Origin: Osmia lignaria lignaria
Lineage: Eukaryota > Arthropoda > Insecta > Hymenoptera > Megachilidae
NCBI RefSeq assembly: GCF_051020975.1
Contig: NC_135043.1
Location: 9,920,001 to 9,984,000 of the forward strand
Direction of reading: 5' to 3'
DNA length: 64,000 nt
The notes beneath the pieces are model-generated. The model saw only the letters and a list, made by a program, of their open reading frames with translations. It had not been told where the DNA came from and did not search any database. The position numbers and the translations under genes are program-made. Of the stretch, positions 48,198-61,259 are shown piece after piece; within the stretch, counting starts at the first letter, position 1, and every line of letters starts with the position of its first letter.

Positions 48198-49758
48198 ATG
48201 GATCGAAGAGTCGAAGAACGATCGTGTCGTGGTCATCGGCAAAGTAAGTTACGTATCGGTATAATCGTAGCGATGCTTGGAATCGGCGTTGGTACCGTAT
48301 TGTTTGCGTACGCGGCGTTTGCGTCCACGATCGACGCGTCGTACGATCGAACGTCCATGCGACAAGTCATTTTCGTAGGTATCTGTACATGATCGGTAAG
48401 TTTCTAACTTCTGCTGTCCGAATTAATTTCCTAATCAACGACAGGTTTTTCGACACGGTGATCGCAGCCCCACGGAAACTTATCCGACGGATCCGTATCG
48501 AGATTACAAATGGCCTGGAGGTTGGGGAGCTTTGACCAAGGTTGTAAGATTCAACTAGTGAAACGAGATGTCGATAGGACAGACGTCGATACGTCAGTTT
48601 CATAGAACACGATTGCGTGCCGGTAATCGTAGAATCGTTTCAGGAAGGCATGCTGCAAATGTACACTGTCGGCGAATGGATTCGCAAGCAATACGGCTCC
48701 GTAATTAGCAAAAATTATCGATCCGATCTATCGTTGACGCAAAGTAGCTACGCGGATCGCTGCATAATGTCCGCTCAAACTTTACTCGCTGGCTTGTATC
48801 CACCGAGCCCCGAGGAACTGTTCGTTCCGAGCCTGATTTGGAGACCCGTTCCTGTTCATTCCACTCCTAGGCATCTGGACAAGGTGCGTGTTTGTTCAAT
48901 TTCCCTAGGATAAAAAAAACAATGACTGCGCTAGGAGAACAATTATTTTCAGTTGATCACAGTCAAAGCTCCATGTCCGAGATTAGAGGAAGCCTTGAAA
49001 GAAGCGTACGCGAATGAATCCACGCGTCCTGGAACTCCATCAGCCGAATACTACCAACAGCTTTCCACTTTTACCGGACAAAATATGACTACAATCACCG
49101 ACATTGAATTTCTGTACAATACTCTGGAAATCGAAAAACTTCACGGGTTGAAATTAGCCGAATGGACGACAATGTATTACAATGAATACATGCGTGAACT
49201 CGCGGCTAGAAGTTTGGCAATATTCACCAGCAACACGTTGCAGAAACGATTGCGAGGAGGTAGTGCTTGCACGTTAATCACTCTTTATATTTTGCCGATC
49301 TTCTCTCCTTTCAGGACCATTGCTTAAAGAAATCTTGGGACGCATGCGAGCTTTCAGAAACGGGGAAGATACAAGGCGAGCATATCTTTATTCCGCCCAT
49401 GATATAACTCTGGTCAATTTGTTAAGAACCATGGGATTCACGAAGGAATATCTGAAACCTGCGTACGGTGCGATGCTAGTCTTCCAATTACATTATACCT
49501 CCGACCTTGTAGAAGATGCAGAAGTAAAGGTGCCATTCAATTTCTACTTTACTTTGCATATTGATTTCATTTCATTTCGTTTCATCTCCGTTTCTTTTCC
49601 TTCGTTCATTCCAGTTACTGTATCGAAACGACACCCACACGAGCACACCGCATCCTATGGAAATACCAAACTGTACCGCGCCTTGTCTGCTCGGAAACTT
49701 GACAAGTTTATGGAAAAACGTGCTTCCCGATAATTGGGACAAGGAATGCCTACTCTGA
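48198..49758 (+). CDS. Histidine acid phosphatase, membrane-anchored (Acph-1/testicular type)
   Basis: Six exons: 48198-48374, 48445-48540, 48644-48883, 48953-49259, 49315-49529 and 49615-49758, totalling 392 residues. An N-terminal hydrophobic segment (IGIIVAMLGIGVGTVLFAYA, about 20-42) after a basic head suggests a signal anchor. The branch-2 histidine phosphatase motif RHGDRSP is at 62-68 (nucleophile His63) and the catalytic SAHD at 300-303. The family hydrolyses phosphate monoesters at acid pH in lysosomes or secretions; relatives include venom acid phosphatase Acph-1 of bees and testicular or lysosomal acid phosphatases. Cysteines near the C-terminus and N-glycosylation sites (NMTT, NCTA, NDTH) suit a luminal protein. 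The first donor is set to GTAGGT (48375) because this restores VFRHGD; the second intron's donor is ambiguous by one codon (GTTGTA or GTAAGA). A hAT element inserted 241 bp upstream may touch the promoter. Confidence 0.93.
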
Positions 49759-50353
49759 CGGATTTCTCTTCGTTTCTCCGCCTCTGTACCATTTTTTTAC
49801 GCTTGTACTTACAGCCTCGAACATCTTATATCCGAATACGACCGGTCGTTTTTGCGAAAAGAACGGAAAAAGCCTGTGAAATGATACACGCGTCGCGCAA
49901 CGCTCTGTGTCATACGAATCAATTCTAATTCGAGCGAAGCCGGTTAAGATTACTAAATTGGCACAAAATCGTTTAACCAGGATGTGTCCGCGTTGCTTAC
50001 GCAACAAATGACACTGGATGTTTTGCATGTCTCGTTACGCAATACCAGAACGATTATTACAACCAGTCTTTCCGTTGAATTCAAATACTCGAATGTCGAT
50101 TAAACGTCGTCAAGGTAGTATCGGTATCGTTCGAGATATCGCGCCCTACTCGAACGTTACCGTTCGCATTTCTCATCGAACCTTTCAATTCTTTTTCTCT
50201 ACACGTTTTACCATACAACTGTATTCTTTCGTTAACGCTCAATTAACACCCGTCCAACGCGTGTGTTTCAACACGATAATTATTGAAGGATGTAATAGTA
50301 CCAGTGAATCCCGAATATTTCGGGTGTAGTAAATAATTGTACATAGATTTGTA

Positions 50354-50367
50354 AATAAATGAATAAA
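50354..50367 (+). terminator. Poly(A) signals of the acid phosphatase gene (candidate)
   Basis: Two AATAAA hexamers in AAATAAATGAATAAAAA, about 600 bp past the stop. Confidence 0.5.
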
Positions 50368-50379
50368 AAATCAAATAAG

Positions 50380-51718
50380 TGGTATCATTTAATTTCAGGA
50401 TGAAACATTACGATAACACACCGATGTCATCCGTATAAATATAAATGAATCTTTGAACGACAACCTTTATACGAGGAAAAAAAGAAACTTGAAAAATTGT
50501 ACCAATACATAAAACGATAAAGCGATACGCGTCAAAGTTTCTTATTTGACGTGTACATTCAGAACATCTCATTCGAAACATAATTACCATTCGACTCGAC
50601 CTACTTTTAGCTATTTTAAATCATTTATATCGTTAAATTGGGAAAGCAAATGCTTTATATATCACGCACTCTTATCTGTCTAATCACCGCTTAGTTACTC
50701 TGCTGATGGAATTCATTGCTTTTTGTATTATCTACATTGCGCTTCCGAGCGATTTCGAAATAGTCATTTATATCGCCTCGGATAAGCTTCGAGTTAATAT
50801 GTATCGATTACACGCGTGAAAGATCTTTGCTCGACTTTTGTCCCTCTTTGTAGGAAATATCTCGTTCTAATATTTACGAAAAAACTAGGAAACGTAGGTA
50901 AACGTAGAGTGCATACGCGTGTTACAATTGTGCACGCGCGTTGCCTGTAGAGTCAGAAATGGATCATGGTAGGAGTGTCTATGGGCTGAAGAAAATGGGA
51001 TGAGAGGAGAGGGGCAATTGTCGGGGTAGCGAGAAGAGCAATGGGATGCGCAAGCCAGAATATCGGTATAGGTTTATCCACAACGTGGTCCGTTGATCGT
51101 TCGGGACCGTTCGTTTCTTACGTTGCACGATCGACGTGTCGGACAGCAGAACTTGCTTCGATTTAAAGGATCGATCGACGGATAGGAAATCTTTTCGATA
51201 ACGATTCGCGTTTATCAGACCGAGCGGCTTCGAAGAATAAAAGGAATTTATTAGATTTCTATCAGTTTTAGTGATTTTTTACCGTTCCGATTACATCATT
51301 CCAGCAGAAGTGTACGCTCTGTCAATCGTACCGTATGATAGTGCGCGCTCACGCCTGTCACTCTATATTCTACTATACTGACAGCACAGCGAGAGGTTAG
51401 TTTCCTTTTACTTTGAACCATCTTGTTAACTTATTTCATTCTTACCGTTCTATTTCTTTTCGATTTATATTAATAGATTTCCCGATCGAACGTAAATTTT
51501 CTTATAAATCTACTGGTTATTTAAAAAAATTGATTAATCATTAAAGAATGAAGAGAACAGCCGTTCCAATTGCAATGTTATCGGTATACAATTCGCCGTA
51601 CGCTGCGTCATCCTACCTTCTGCTAATCAATCCCGTAATGTTAAAATTTTAATTAAAATTGAATTAAACGTGATACCGATTATTTGTTCGCAGGATCATC
51701 GCTTGACTACAGCACGAG
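50380..51718. other. Intergenic stretch with the EHD 5' region
   Basis: AT-rich, no supportable frame. The acceptor-like ttcgcag at 51687-51693 just before the EHD start suggests that an upstream non-coding EHD exon lies within this stretch, possibly near 51300-51400. Confidence 0.45.
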
Positions 51719-53991
51719 ATGTTCAGTTGGTTAAGTCGAGAAGAGAGTGGAAAGCAAGACCTCTTTGAAAATGTCACGGAAGGTCTTAAAAAAATATACA
51801 AATCCAAGCTACTACCTCTCGAGCAGCACTATCAGTTCCATGACTTTCATTCACCACAACTCGACGATCCGGATTTTGATGCCAAACCTATGATCCTCTT
51901 GGTGGGTCAATATTCTACCGGCAAAACTACCTTCATCAAGTATTTGCTAGAAAGAGACTTTCCTGGAATAAGAATTGGTCCTGAACCAACGACAGATCGC
52001 TTCATTGCAGTTATGTACGATGAGAAAGAAGGTGTGATTCCTGGGAACGCGTTAGTTGTCGATCCAAACAAACAGTTCAGACCGCTTTCCAGATTTGGAA
52101 ACGCATTCCTGAATAGATTTCAATGTTCCACCGTTGCGTCTCCTGTTTTAAAAGGGATATCTATAGTGGACACGCCTGGTATCTTGTCCGGTGAGAAACA
52201 AAGAGTAAGTATATTTAAAAATATATAACTTCCTACCAGATATCTACTTGTTAAAATAAACGTGTACTTCCGATCCAAAGCTTTTTCTCTTTAACATCAG
52301 GTTGACCGAGGTTACGACTTCACCGGAGTTTTGGAATGGTTCGCCGAACGAGTAGACAGAATAATATTGTTGTTCGACGCGCATAAGCTCGATATTTCTG
52401 ATGAATTTAGAAGATCCATCGAAGCGTTGCGCGGGCACGATGATAAAATTAGGATCGTACTCAATAAAGCCGATATGATTGATCACCAACAACTGATGAG
52501 AGTATACGGAGCGTTAATGTGGTCTCTAGGAAAAGTTTTACAAACTCCCGAAGTGGCTAGGGTATACATCGGATCGTTTTGGGACCAGCCCTTGAGATAC
52601 GATGTGAACAAGAGGTAATTTCATTTTTATTAAACGATTGATCGGGATTTTTTCTGATTTTTTAATTGAAAATCTTGCAAATTCTTTGCAAGCCGATCAC
52701 AGTGGTCATTGTGAGTGTTTATATAGAATAAAATCAAAGATCGGTGGTGTCCTTGTGGTATCTATGAGAGAAATCCGTAAATTAAAACTCGGATTGTTTT
52801 ATTTTCTTTTGATCGACTTTTAAATTACAATATCGCTCTAGTGTGTTGTATAATAATTATTTTTTCTCGCAGATTGTTCGAAGATGAGGAACAAGATTTA
52901 TTTAAGGACATGCAATCGTTACCGAGAAACGCAGCACTTAGGAAACTCAACGATTTGATTAAACGCGCACGGTTGGCAAAGGTAAATACTATAAAAATCA
53001 TTCCTATCAACCACCGGCCTACTGCTAATCGTAATCGATATCGATTACACAATATTCCATAAATGAAGATAAAATTCAATCGTCAACCGATTACTTAACA
53101 GGTACACGCTTACATAATCAGCGCTTTAAGGAAGGATATGCCCAGTGTCTTTGGTAAAGATACAAAAAAGAAAGAACTTATCAAACATTTAGGCCAAATT
53201 TATGATCAGATACAAAGGGAACAACAAATTTCACCTGGCGATTTCCCAGACTTGAAAAAGATGCAGGAGAGCTTAGCGCATCATGATTTCAATAAATTCA
53301 ATACTATAAAACCAAAACTATTAGAAGTAGTCGATAAAATGCTCGCCGAGGATATTGCTAAACTCATGGCTATGATACCGCATGAAGAAATTGGTACGAC
53401 ATCAGAGTCACTCGTCAAAGGTGCGGCCTTTATCTCTATCTCATAAAACGCTTTTTAACTATTTACGTTGTATTAATGTTCCAATTAAATATTTTTCTAT
53501 TTACGATTTCTATCAGGCGGCGCGTTTGAAGGTGTAGAAGACCAAGTAAGCCCGTTCGGATATAAACGGGGAGAAGGTATCGATGCTGGAGCTGGCGAAC
53601 CAGAATGGATCGTTAACAAGGAAAGAGACAAATACGATGCGATTTTCAAAACGCTTAGTCCTTGCGATGGAAAAATTACGGGGGCAGGTAATTATCTTGT
53701 CGCGTTACATTAAAAAATAAAACGCCGCGTTTCCATTTTATATGGCACTTTTTTTATTAACGATATTTATTTAAAATATTTCCAGCGGCTAAGTCGGAAA
53801 TGGTGAAATCTAAATTACCAAATAGTGTGCTTGGAAAAATTTGGAAATTATCTGATGTCGGGAAGGATGGGCTTCTGGACGAAGATGAATTTGCCTTAGC
53901 GATGCATTTAATTAACGTAAAACTCGGAGGTTACGATCTTCCAGCAGAATTGCCGGAACACTTGATACCACCGTCGAAACGAGACGTATAA
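51719..53991 (+). CDS. Past1: EH domain-containing ATPase EHD (Past1 orthologue)
   Basis: Six exons: 51719-52204, 52301-52614, 52873-52981, 53102-53420, 53517-53687 and 53786-53991, giving 534 residues, the same length as human EHD1. The dynamin-like ATPase domain has P-loop GQYSTGKTT (63-71), DTPG (151-154) and NKAD (217-220). A helical middle region follows, and the C-terminal EH domain (about 440-534) has an EF-hand loop (DVGKDGLLDEDEF). EHD proteins oligomerise on tubular membranes, bind ATP despite the GTPase-like fold, and remodel recycling endosomes; the EH domain binds NPF-motif partners. Drosophila has a single EHD, Past1. All splice phases fit without adjustment. AATAAA at 54178-54183 is the likely poly(A) signal. 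The name rests on family identity. Confidence 0.97.
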
Positions 53992-54177
53992 AAATGAATA
54001 CCGATCGTATCTATTCGTCTCTCGTCTCATCGTTGATACGTTTGGTACATACATTTGGCACGCACATTACACAATTGTATTTATTGATTAGCCAATAATG
54101 CGACTCTAAACACATTGATGAACGTTGTCATTTTGTAAACGTTCTGAAGAATACACTATATTTACGAATACTACGTC

Positions 54178-54183
54178 AATAAA
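54178..54183 (+). terminator. Poly(A) signal of EHD (candidate)
   Basis: AATAAA about 190 bp after the stop codon. The ERdj5 gene ends from the other side; several TTTATT hexamers (54545, 54584) are candidate signals for it. Confidence 0.5.
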
Positions 54184-54786
54184 TTATTTTATATCGTTGT
54201 TGGACATTTCTTTGCCTGTTCGTTTACCTAAAGACAATCGATCGTTTTCTTTTGCATTTATTATTTACTTTATGACACATACTTTTATTGAGATAATAAT
54301 TATGACGTAAACATGACTTTACACTTTATAATCGCAATATCGATACAAGGGAAAGGCCTATAATTGAAATAGAAAAACGAACGAGGAAAATGAAGAGATG
54401 AGCATTTTAATAAATTCCTATAATAAATGATATTTAAATAATATCTGACGCTAAATCACACTGCATTTGGTATCAGCACTGCCTCCATATATGTAAATGT
54501 GTTTTATAAAGAAAATATATTCTTGTTCAATATTTCTTTTGTATTTTATTTAAAAGAGAAGTAATAAAAATTAATTGTAAATTTTTATTTTGTTTATATT
54601 AAATACAAAATTAAATAAACGAAGAGAAACCTCTTCAAGTAGCATACAAAGCTAAATGCACGATTGAGAACGTTTAATTACGCTCTAATTAGTCGAAATG
54701 TGAGAGAATTAAGATAATGTGTATAAAATACTTTTAGAGAGTTCGTCATACGGATACGTAGCAATAAGAGTATGTAACTATAGATA

Positions 54787-57700
54787 CTATAACTCATCGT
54801 GATTAATGCGGGCTACAAAGTCTGAAACGCTACGTTTTATATTTTCCGCCATTGTTCCATTAATTGGAAAACCGTTCATAATCTTTCTTGCACTATACCG
54901 AGAATTATATGCCAGTAATGTTGGATATGATCTAATCCCAGCATCGGCACACTCGGTAACATAAATTTCACAATTAAAGCGACCAAACTGTATTGTTTTC
55001 TCCGTCAGCTAGAAAAAGAACATCATTAGAAATAGAACTTGCAATCATGTAAATTCCTAGATAATATTATATTTACTTGAGCTACTATGGCCAACTGAGG
55101 TTCAAGTTTTTGGCAATGTTCACACCATGGAGCATAAAAATCAACGACCCATACATTTTTATCGTTTAATACCTCCTTCTTTAAAGTCGACGGATTCAAA
55201 TCCCGTACTTTTCGTGGAAGATTCTGGGCAATCCATTTTAATATCGGAAGCGAATATCGTTGTCCATTATACGAGCTAAAAACCATCATCAATCATTTCA
55301 TTAATTGTTCGAATCAAATTATTTATCAGAAGATATGACCAAAAATTCACTTACTAAAACTTTGTTAAATCTTGATTTTCACTTGAATATAGTCTTATAG
55401 TAGGATAACTACGGATTCCTTGAGATGCACACAAATCGGATTCCGCTTCGCAATCGATACTGGCCACTTTTACAAGAGGAAGTGCGGATAAAGAGTTCGC
55501 AACAGCAATATATTCGGGCGTTAGCCGTTGACAAGGTGCGCACCAAGGCGCGAAAAATCCCACAATCCAAATAAACTTACCCATTCTTCGACCAAGATGA
55601 TTTTTAAAATTATTCGAGGAAAGTCGTATCACTGTGTATTATATGAGAAAATTAATAAACTATTATTTTTACGATACACATCGTTTTATGAATATGTCCT
55701 GACCTGTAGGATTTCGTAGTTCGCTAATAAATTGAACAACGTTGGCAGCTGTTTTCTGCATTGAAAATCTATGAACATTGGTTCCGTTCACAAGCATCGC
55801 GGTTGGATATGAACGAATGTTTTGCCGCTGACAAATTGCGGAGTGTACGGTACAATCTATAGTCCCAAAGCGAACTACAGACTTGTCAAATTCTATCGAT
55901 GCTTTGCGAACTTCTTTCAAAAAGCTCATGCAAGGAGGACACCATGGCGCGTACCAATCGAGAAACCATGCTCCGTTTTTTCCGTCCAATATGGACATTA
56001 TCTGCTCTTCATTCAACGCCCATACATTTACCGCTTTAACACTACTATACACAAATTTAGTAATATCATTAGGCACATCCTTTCCGTGGTGCAATTCGAA
56101 TGCTCCTCCTGATTTAAGAATACCCCACATTGGGTAACGATTTATGCCAAGCACGCTGCAAATACGTGAATGCCTGGCACAGTTAATTTTACCTACAAAT
56201 TCATTGTAATTTAATAACGATACGACATCGTGAACAACAAAAATAGAAACATTTAATAGAAGATTCAACATTACCTAGCTTAATATCATTAATACTACTA
56301 GAAAGCTTTTTTAACATTGGATCTAGTTCAATTATCTTTCCGATATAAAAATATAAAAGCCAACTAGACTCAGATATTTTTCCTTCTTCCAAGTGTTTCT
56401 TGATATTCTGTGAAAAATAATAGTTATCAGTAAACAACTACCGATAAGTAATAAATAATGAGAAATACTTGTTTCTTATAAAGAGGAAAGATAGGATAAT
56501 TTACATAGAATTCGTCAGCATCGAGTTCCTTAGGCTCTGGTAAATGCTCCAACAATTTCTCCACCAATACTTCAGGTTTATCTATATCTTTGAAACGGAC
56601 AACGCGCCAAGAATTATTACTAGACGCGGACAAGTAAATCGCATTAATATCATACGAATCTGCCACATTCTTGCACTTTTTTTCTTGATCACAAGAAACT
56701 ATCCTTATATCAATCACGTTTTCCTAGAACAAAAAAGCGTCAAATATAATTATAAGCAATCAAATAATATAACATGAAATATTTTATAAATGGATAATAT
56801 AATTACAAATATCGCTGCAATTTTGAGACGGTCGGAAGACGTAAAACAGTTTCGATGTGGACCACAAACAAATATTAACATACATTTTGTTGTCCCGTCA
56901 CTACCGCGCAAAATAAAATTCTCCAATGGCTCGTCCACTTCTTGTATATGAACCTCCAACTTACTTAAAATAAAATTCATAATGGCAGTGTACGTCTTTT
57001 CTCCGCTATATCGTACTCCATTTTTTGAATACTGTAATAAAAATTAAAGTGTTACCAATCTTCTAAATTTTCACCATTATTTCTATAATTTGAAATTTAC
57101 ATACCTTTGGATAATACATTAAAGTAGGATACGACTGTATTCGAATTTGATGACAAAGTTGCCATTCATCTTCACAATTTACAGCCCCTATTCTTACTAC
57201 CCCATCAAATTCTTCTGCAATTTTTCTCCAAACTGGTGCAAGCGTATGGCAATGACTACACATTGGAGAATAAAAATTTACTAACCAGGCTTTTTCTGTA
57301 TTAATAACATTTTCAACTGCAAAAATAAATAATACATTATCTATGCCATGCCTATAAAGTAATACAAATTTAATTTTAATAAGTAAACCTACAATAATCA
57401 TTATTATCCAACTTAATAACTTGGGGATCATCATGATATAATTCAAAATTATTTGCATAGTAACTCCAAGAATGATGAGTTCCTCCTCTATTTGCATTAT
57501 CAAGACCATCCTCTCCATAGTTATCATAGGTTCTTCTTAAAACTGGATCTTTCAATATTTCATAAGCTTTTGTCAGTTTAATAAATCTCTCATGAGCTAT
57601 GGGATCATCCTATAATATACCAACATAATTATACTTTTAAATATATCAATGCTATTTAATTTTAATATGTTGCTAATATTAAATTAGATGCAGAAATGCT

Positions 57701-58272
57701 TAAAACTATCAATGAAGTTTTATGTTCTAATTAGTAAGTATACATGAATTATTAGGAGTGTAGACACTGACTATGTGCAGTTAAAATCCTTGACTTACGT
57801 TAGATAAGAAGTTGATAAGAGAGTTGCACTTTCACGTACATTATTTTTGTCAGGATGTTCTGTCACTGCCAATTTCTTGAAAGCCCTTCGAATTTCTTTT
57901 AAATCAGCTGTTCTGCTTACACCAAGAATTTCATAATACTCATTTCCCATGCTCATACGTATTACATCAACAATAACAAGGAAAATATTTATAATAATTC
58001 CCCTGTATCTGAAAGATTTTCAATTTTAATTAAATTTTATTATTAAAGATTCAAAAAATAAATGTAAAAGTATCAGAAATGGTATGAAAAATTAAAATAA
58101 TTTTATTTGCAAACTTTTAACCTATTGAAAGGACTTTGTTATTTTAAAACACATACTTCTATGACTGATTTCTATGATTTGAGTGATATGGAAACATTAA
58201 TTAATATTCCCTTTATTCCTTGTAACAGCATGATTTCAAATGTATACATACTTACATATTTTTTATAATCAT
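54787..58272 (-). CDS. ERdj5 / DNAJC10, ER disulfide reductase with J domain
   Basis: Eleven exons on the minus strand: 58272-58256, 58008-57840, 57609-57393, 57316-57105, 57031-56807, 56723-56469, 56407-56275, 56192-55704, 55631-55355, 55275-55077 and 55008-54787, giving 804 residues (human 793). The 17-base first exon supplies the start of a signal peptide (MIIKNIYRGIIINIFLVIVD); it was found from a GTAAGT donor and matching phase. Next are a J domain with HPD at 57-59, thioredoxin domain 1 with CSHC (154-157), two redox-inactive thioredoxin-like domains, then CPPC (494-497), CAPC (603-606) and CEHC (716-719), and the C-terminal ER-retention signal HDEL. ERdj5 reduces wrong disulfides of misfolded glycoproteins and passes them to BiP for ER-associated degradation. 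The third and fourth active sites differ from the human CHPC and CGPC. Convergent with EHD and divergent from RPA70. Confidence 0.95.
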
Positions 58273-58598
58273 TTTGTTCCTATAATTTTTTATTACAGTT
58301 ATAATTGGTTATAATTATGCCTATGGGTATAGCACCATAAAAAGGATCACGAAATGAGTGGGTTGTAGAGAGACTACATTCATGGCGAGAAACCTAAATT
58401 TAGCTGTAAATTTTCTCGCAAGAGCGTTACATTTGCATGATTTTTGAGTATCTTAATGTTACATAGTTTTAGGAAATATTCTCACGAGTAAAATTACCGG
58501 GAATTACCGGGAATTGCCGGGAATATTGCGCAATTGCGTTGTTTTGCTAACAAATAATCATTATTGTTTCTTGTGAAATTTAACAGCTATTGTTCAAA
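58273..58598. promoter_or_regulatory. Bidirectional promoter of ERdj5 (-) and RPA70 (+)
   Basis: Only 326 bp separate the two start codons. It holds three phased 10-bp repeats CCGGGAATTA, CCGGGAATTG and CCGGGAATAT (58497-58526), each with a GGGAATT kappaB-like core, abutting ATTGCGCAAT (58525-58534), the palindromic C/EBP consensus. No TATA box is evident. Function is inferred. Confidence 0.6.
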
Positions 58599-61259
58599 AT
58601 GTATTCCCTTACCGAAGGAGCATTAGATGTGGGTTTCACTATTAACTGTATAAAGTTTATTGTTTATGTTTAAATAATATGTTTAATTATGTATGCTTTT
58701 TTCAGAAAATCATAAATGGCGTTGATGTTGATAAACCAATACTGCAAATACTGGTAAATAAATCATATAGTTTACATAATTTAGTTGAAATAGCTCATAT
58801 GAACATATTATTTTGTAGGGTCATAAAAAATTGGCAAGTTCAAGCAGTGGAGAACGTTACAGGCTACTTGTGTCTGATGGGAAAAGAGTAAACTCGTTCA
58901 CAATGTTGGCTACTCAGTTAAACTCAATGATATCAGACAACATTTTGACTGAATTTTCTATTTGTCAGATTAATAGATACGCAATAAGTATGGTGAATAA
59001 TGCTGGAAAGCAGAAGTATATAATATTTATTTAAAAATTTTTATTTTATGTAATTATAAATCATATAATATTAAATTTCATGTTCTTTAGACGCGTAATG
59101 GTGATATTAAATATTGAAGTAAAAGTTCCTGGTAAAGAGGTTGGACATAAAATTGGAAATCCAACAAGTGCAGAGTCTGAAAGTGATTCTAAACCTGTGC
59201 CATCTGTACAGTCTAAATTAGCTTCACATCCTCCACAGCAAAATGGTAACATGAGCTAATTTTGTAATTTATAATCATAAATCGTGATAACTTATAAGGT
59301 TCATTATTTTTTATCAGATTCTGCATCATCAAAGCATAATCCACCTCAATCTTCTACTAATGATATACAAACAACTCCCATTATTGCACTAAGTCCTTAT
59401 CAAAATAGGTAAATTTAATTGTATCTTGTTTTAGTGTTGCACAATTTTAAGTAATGATATTTTTAGGTGGGTGGTAAGAGCAAGAGTTGTTAGTAAATCT
59501 GGTATAAGGACATGGAGTAATTCCCGTGGAGAAGGAAAATTATTTTCCATGGATCTTGTTGATGAGAGTGGAGAAATTAGATGTACAGCATTCAGAGATC
59601 AGTGTGATAAATTTTATGAGATGCTTGAGGTATTTATTGCGTGCAAATACTGTTAAAATGTTGTGATAGTACATGTAAATTTTATTTCAGATTGGAAAAG
59701 TTTATTACATTTCTAGAGCTACTTTAAAAACAGCAAATAAACAATTCAATAATTTAAAAAATGATTATGAAATGAATTTAACTGGTGATTCAGAAATCAT
59801 TCCCTGTCATGATAATGAAAAGGATATTCCAACTCTTCAATTTGATTTTCAACCGATAGGTGATATAGAGAAAAAGGAAAAGAATGACTTGATGGGTATT
59901 TACACATTCGACTGAGATACATATAATTAAATATTTTCTGTATTAAATATAATCTTTATTATAGATGTGCTGGGTATCGTTAAATCTTGCGCCGATTTGC
60001 AATTGTTAACATCAAGAACTACAGGTAGAGAGATGAAAAAGAGGGATATTCATCTTGTTGATGATAGTAACACTATGGTAAGAATTATATTGACTCATAA
60101 AAATGTTAAAAACTTGTTTTCATTTAATATCGGGGTAAAAATAAATTGTATAAACGCGTAGGTGTGTCTTACGCTGTGGGGGACAGAAGCTGAAGACTTT
60201 GATGGTAGCAATAATCCAGTTGTAGCTGTCAAAGGGGCTCGTATTGGCGAGTTTAACGGAGGAAAGAATTTATCTGCTCTCAGTTCCACGGTTATGCAAG
60301 TTGATCCAGACATTCCAGAAGCACACAGGTGCTCTAACTTTTTAATAGATCTCTTAGAAACACAGACTCTGCTGTACAAACTTTTTTCTTTTAATCTAGA
60401 TTACGTGGCTGGTTTAAAACAATTGGTTGTAATGAAGATATGAAATCAGTTTCAAGAGCATTTGGAGGTGCAAATAATACAAGTGGACCATTGATTACTT
60501 TCAAGGAGGCAACAGACTTGGAATTGGGTCATAGAGGCACTGATATGTACGTGATTAAAGCTACTGTTAACATGATTCGAATTGAAAATGCTCTTTATAA
60601 AGCTTGCCCTTCCGAAGGTTGCAAGAAAAAGGTAATTTATCTTGTAATAGATATTTGTATCTATTTAATAATACACGAAGGGTTGTTTCATTAAAATATC
60701 GTACCTTACAGTTGATTGATCAGGCAAATGATATGTATCGGTGTGAAAAATGCGATAAGGAATACCCAAATTTTAGATATCGTTTACTTGCAAGTGTAAG
60801 TACAAAATGAATTATGGTATTATATTCCCTTAACAGATATTGCATCATGGAAATAATTTTTTAGTTAAGCTTAGCAGATTGGACAAACAATCAATGGGCG
60901 ACAGCGTTCAGTGAAGAAGCAGAAAAAATATTAGGTGTTACTGCTCAAGAACTTGGAGAGTTGCAAGAAAATGACAATGATGCTTATCTTGAAAAATTTG
61001 GTGATGCAACGTTTAAAAGTTTCATATTTAAGATCCGAATTAAACTGGAAACATTCAGCGTAAGTTTATTTATTTATCAAAATATTTATAATATTGATAC
61101 TGTCATGATTATTTATACATTGATATAAATGATTGTTATTTATAGGATGAGAAAAGATTAAAGGCAACATGTGCTGCTGTATCTCCCATAGATTATAAAA
61201 CGTACAATAATCATTTGATAACCCAAATTAAAGAATTAGCTGGAATTAATAAAGTATAA
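58599..61259 (+). CDS. RpA-70: Replication protein A 70-kDa DNA-binding subunit
   Basis: Thirteen exons: 58599-58628, 58706-58753, 58819-59015, 59091-59245, 59318-59408, 59467-59629, 59691-59895, 59965-60077, 60162-60328, 60400-60631, 60712-60795, 60865-61059 and 61146-61259, giving 597 residues (human RPA1 616). The N-terminal OB fold (MYSLTEGALD, KIINGVDVDKPILQIL) binds checkpoint and repair proteins; a flexible linker follows (about 130-200); then DNA-binding folds A (RWVVRARVVSKSGIRTW, SGEIRCTAF), B (CLTLWGTEAEDF, GARIGEFNGGKNLS) and C. Fold C contains the zinc site Cys459, Cys464, Cys478 and Cys481 (CX4CX13CX2C). RPA70 coats single-stranded DNA in replication, repair and recombination as the large subunit of a heterotrimer. 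The first intron donor is GTGGGT, chosen because it restores EGALD-KIINGV. Start ATG context is aaaATGT. Confidence 0.97.

Noticed and set aside
58141..58200. Alternative first exon of ERdj5 from an ATG near 58197 with a GTATGT donor
   Set aside because: The required reading phase contains an in-frame TAG; the 58272-58256 exon fits phase and gives a signal peptide.
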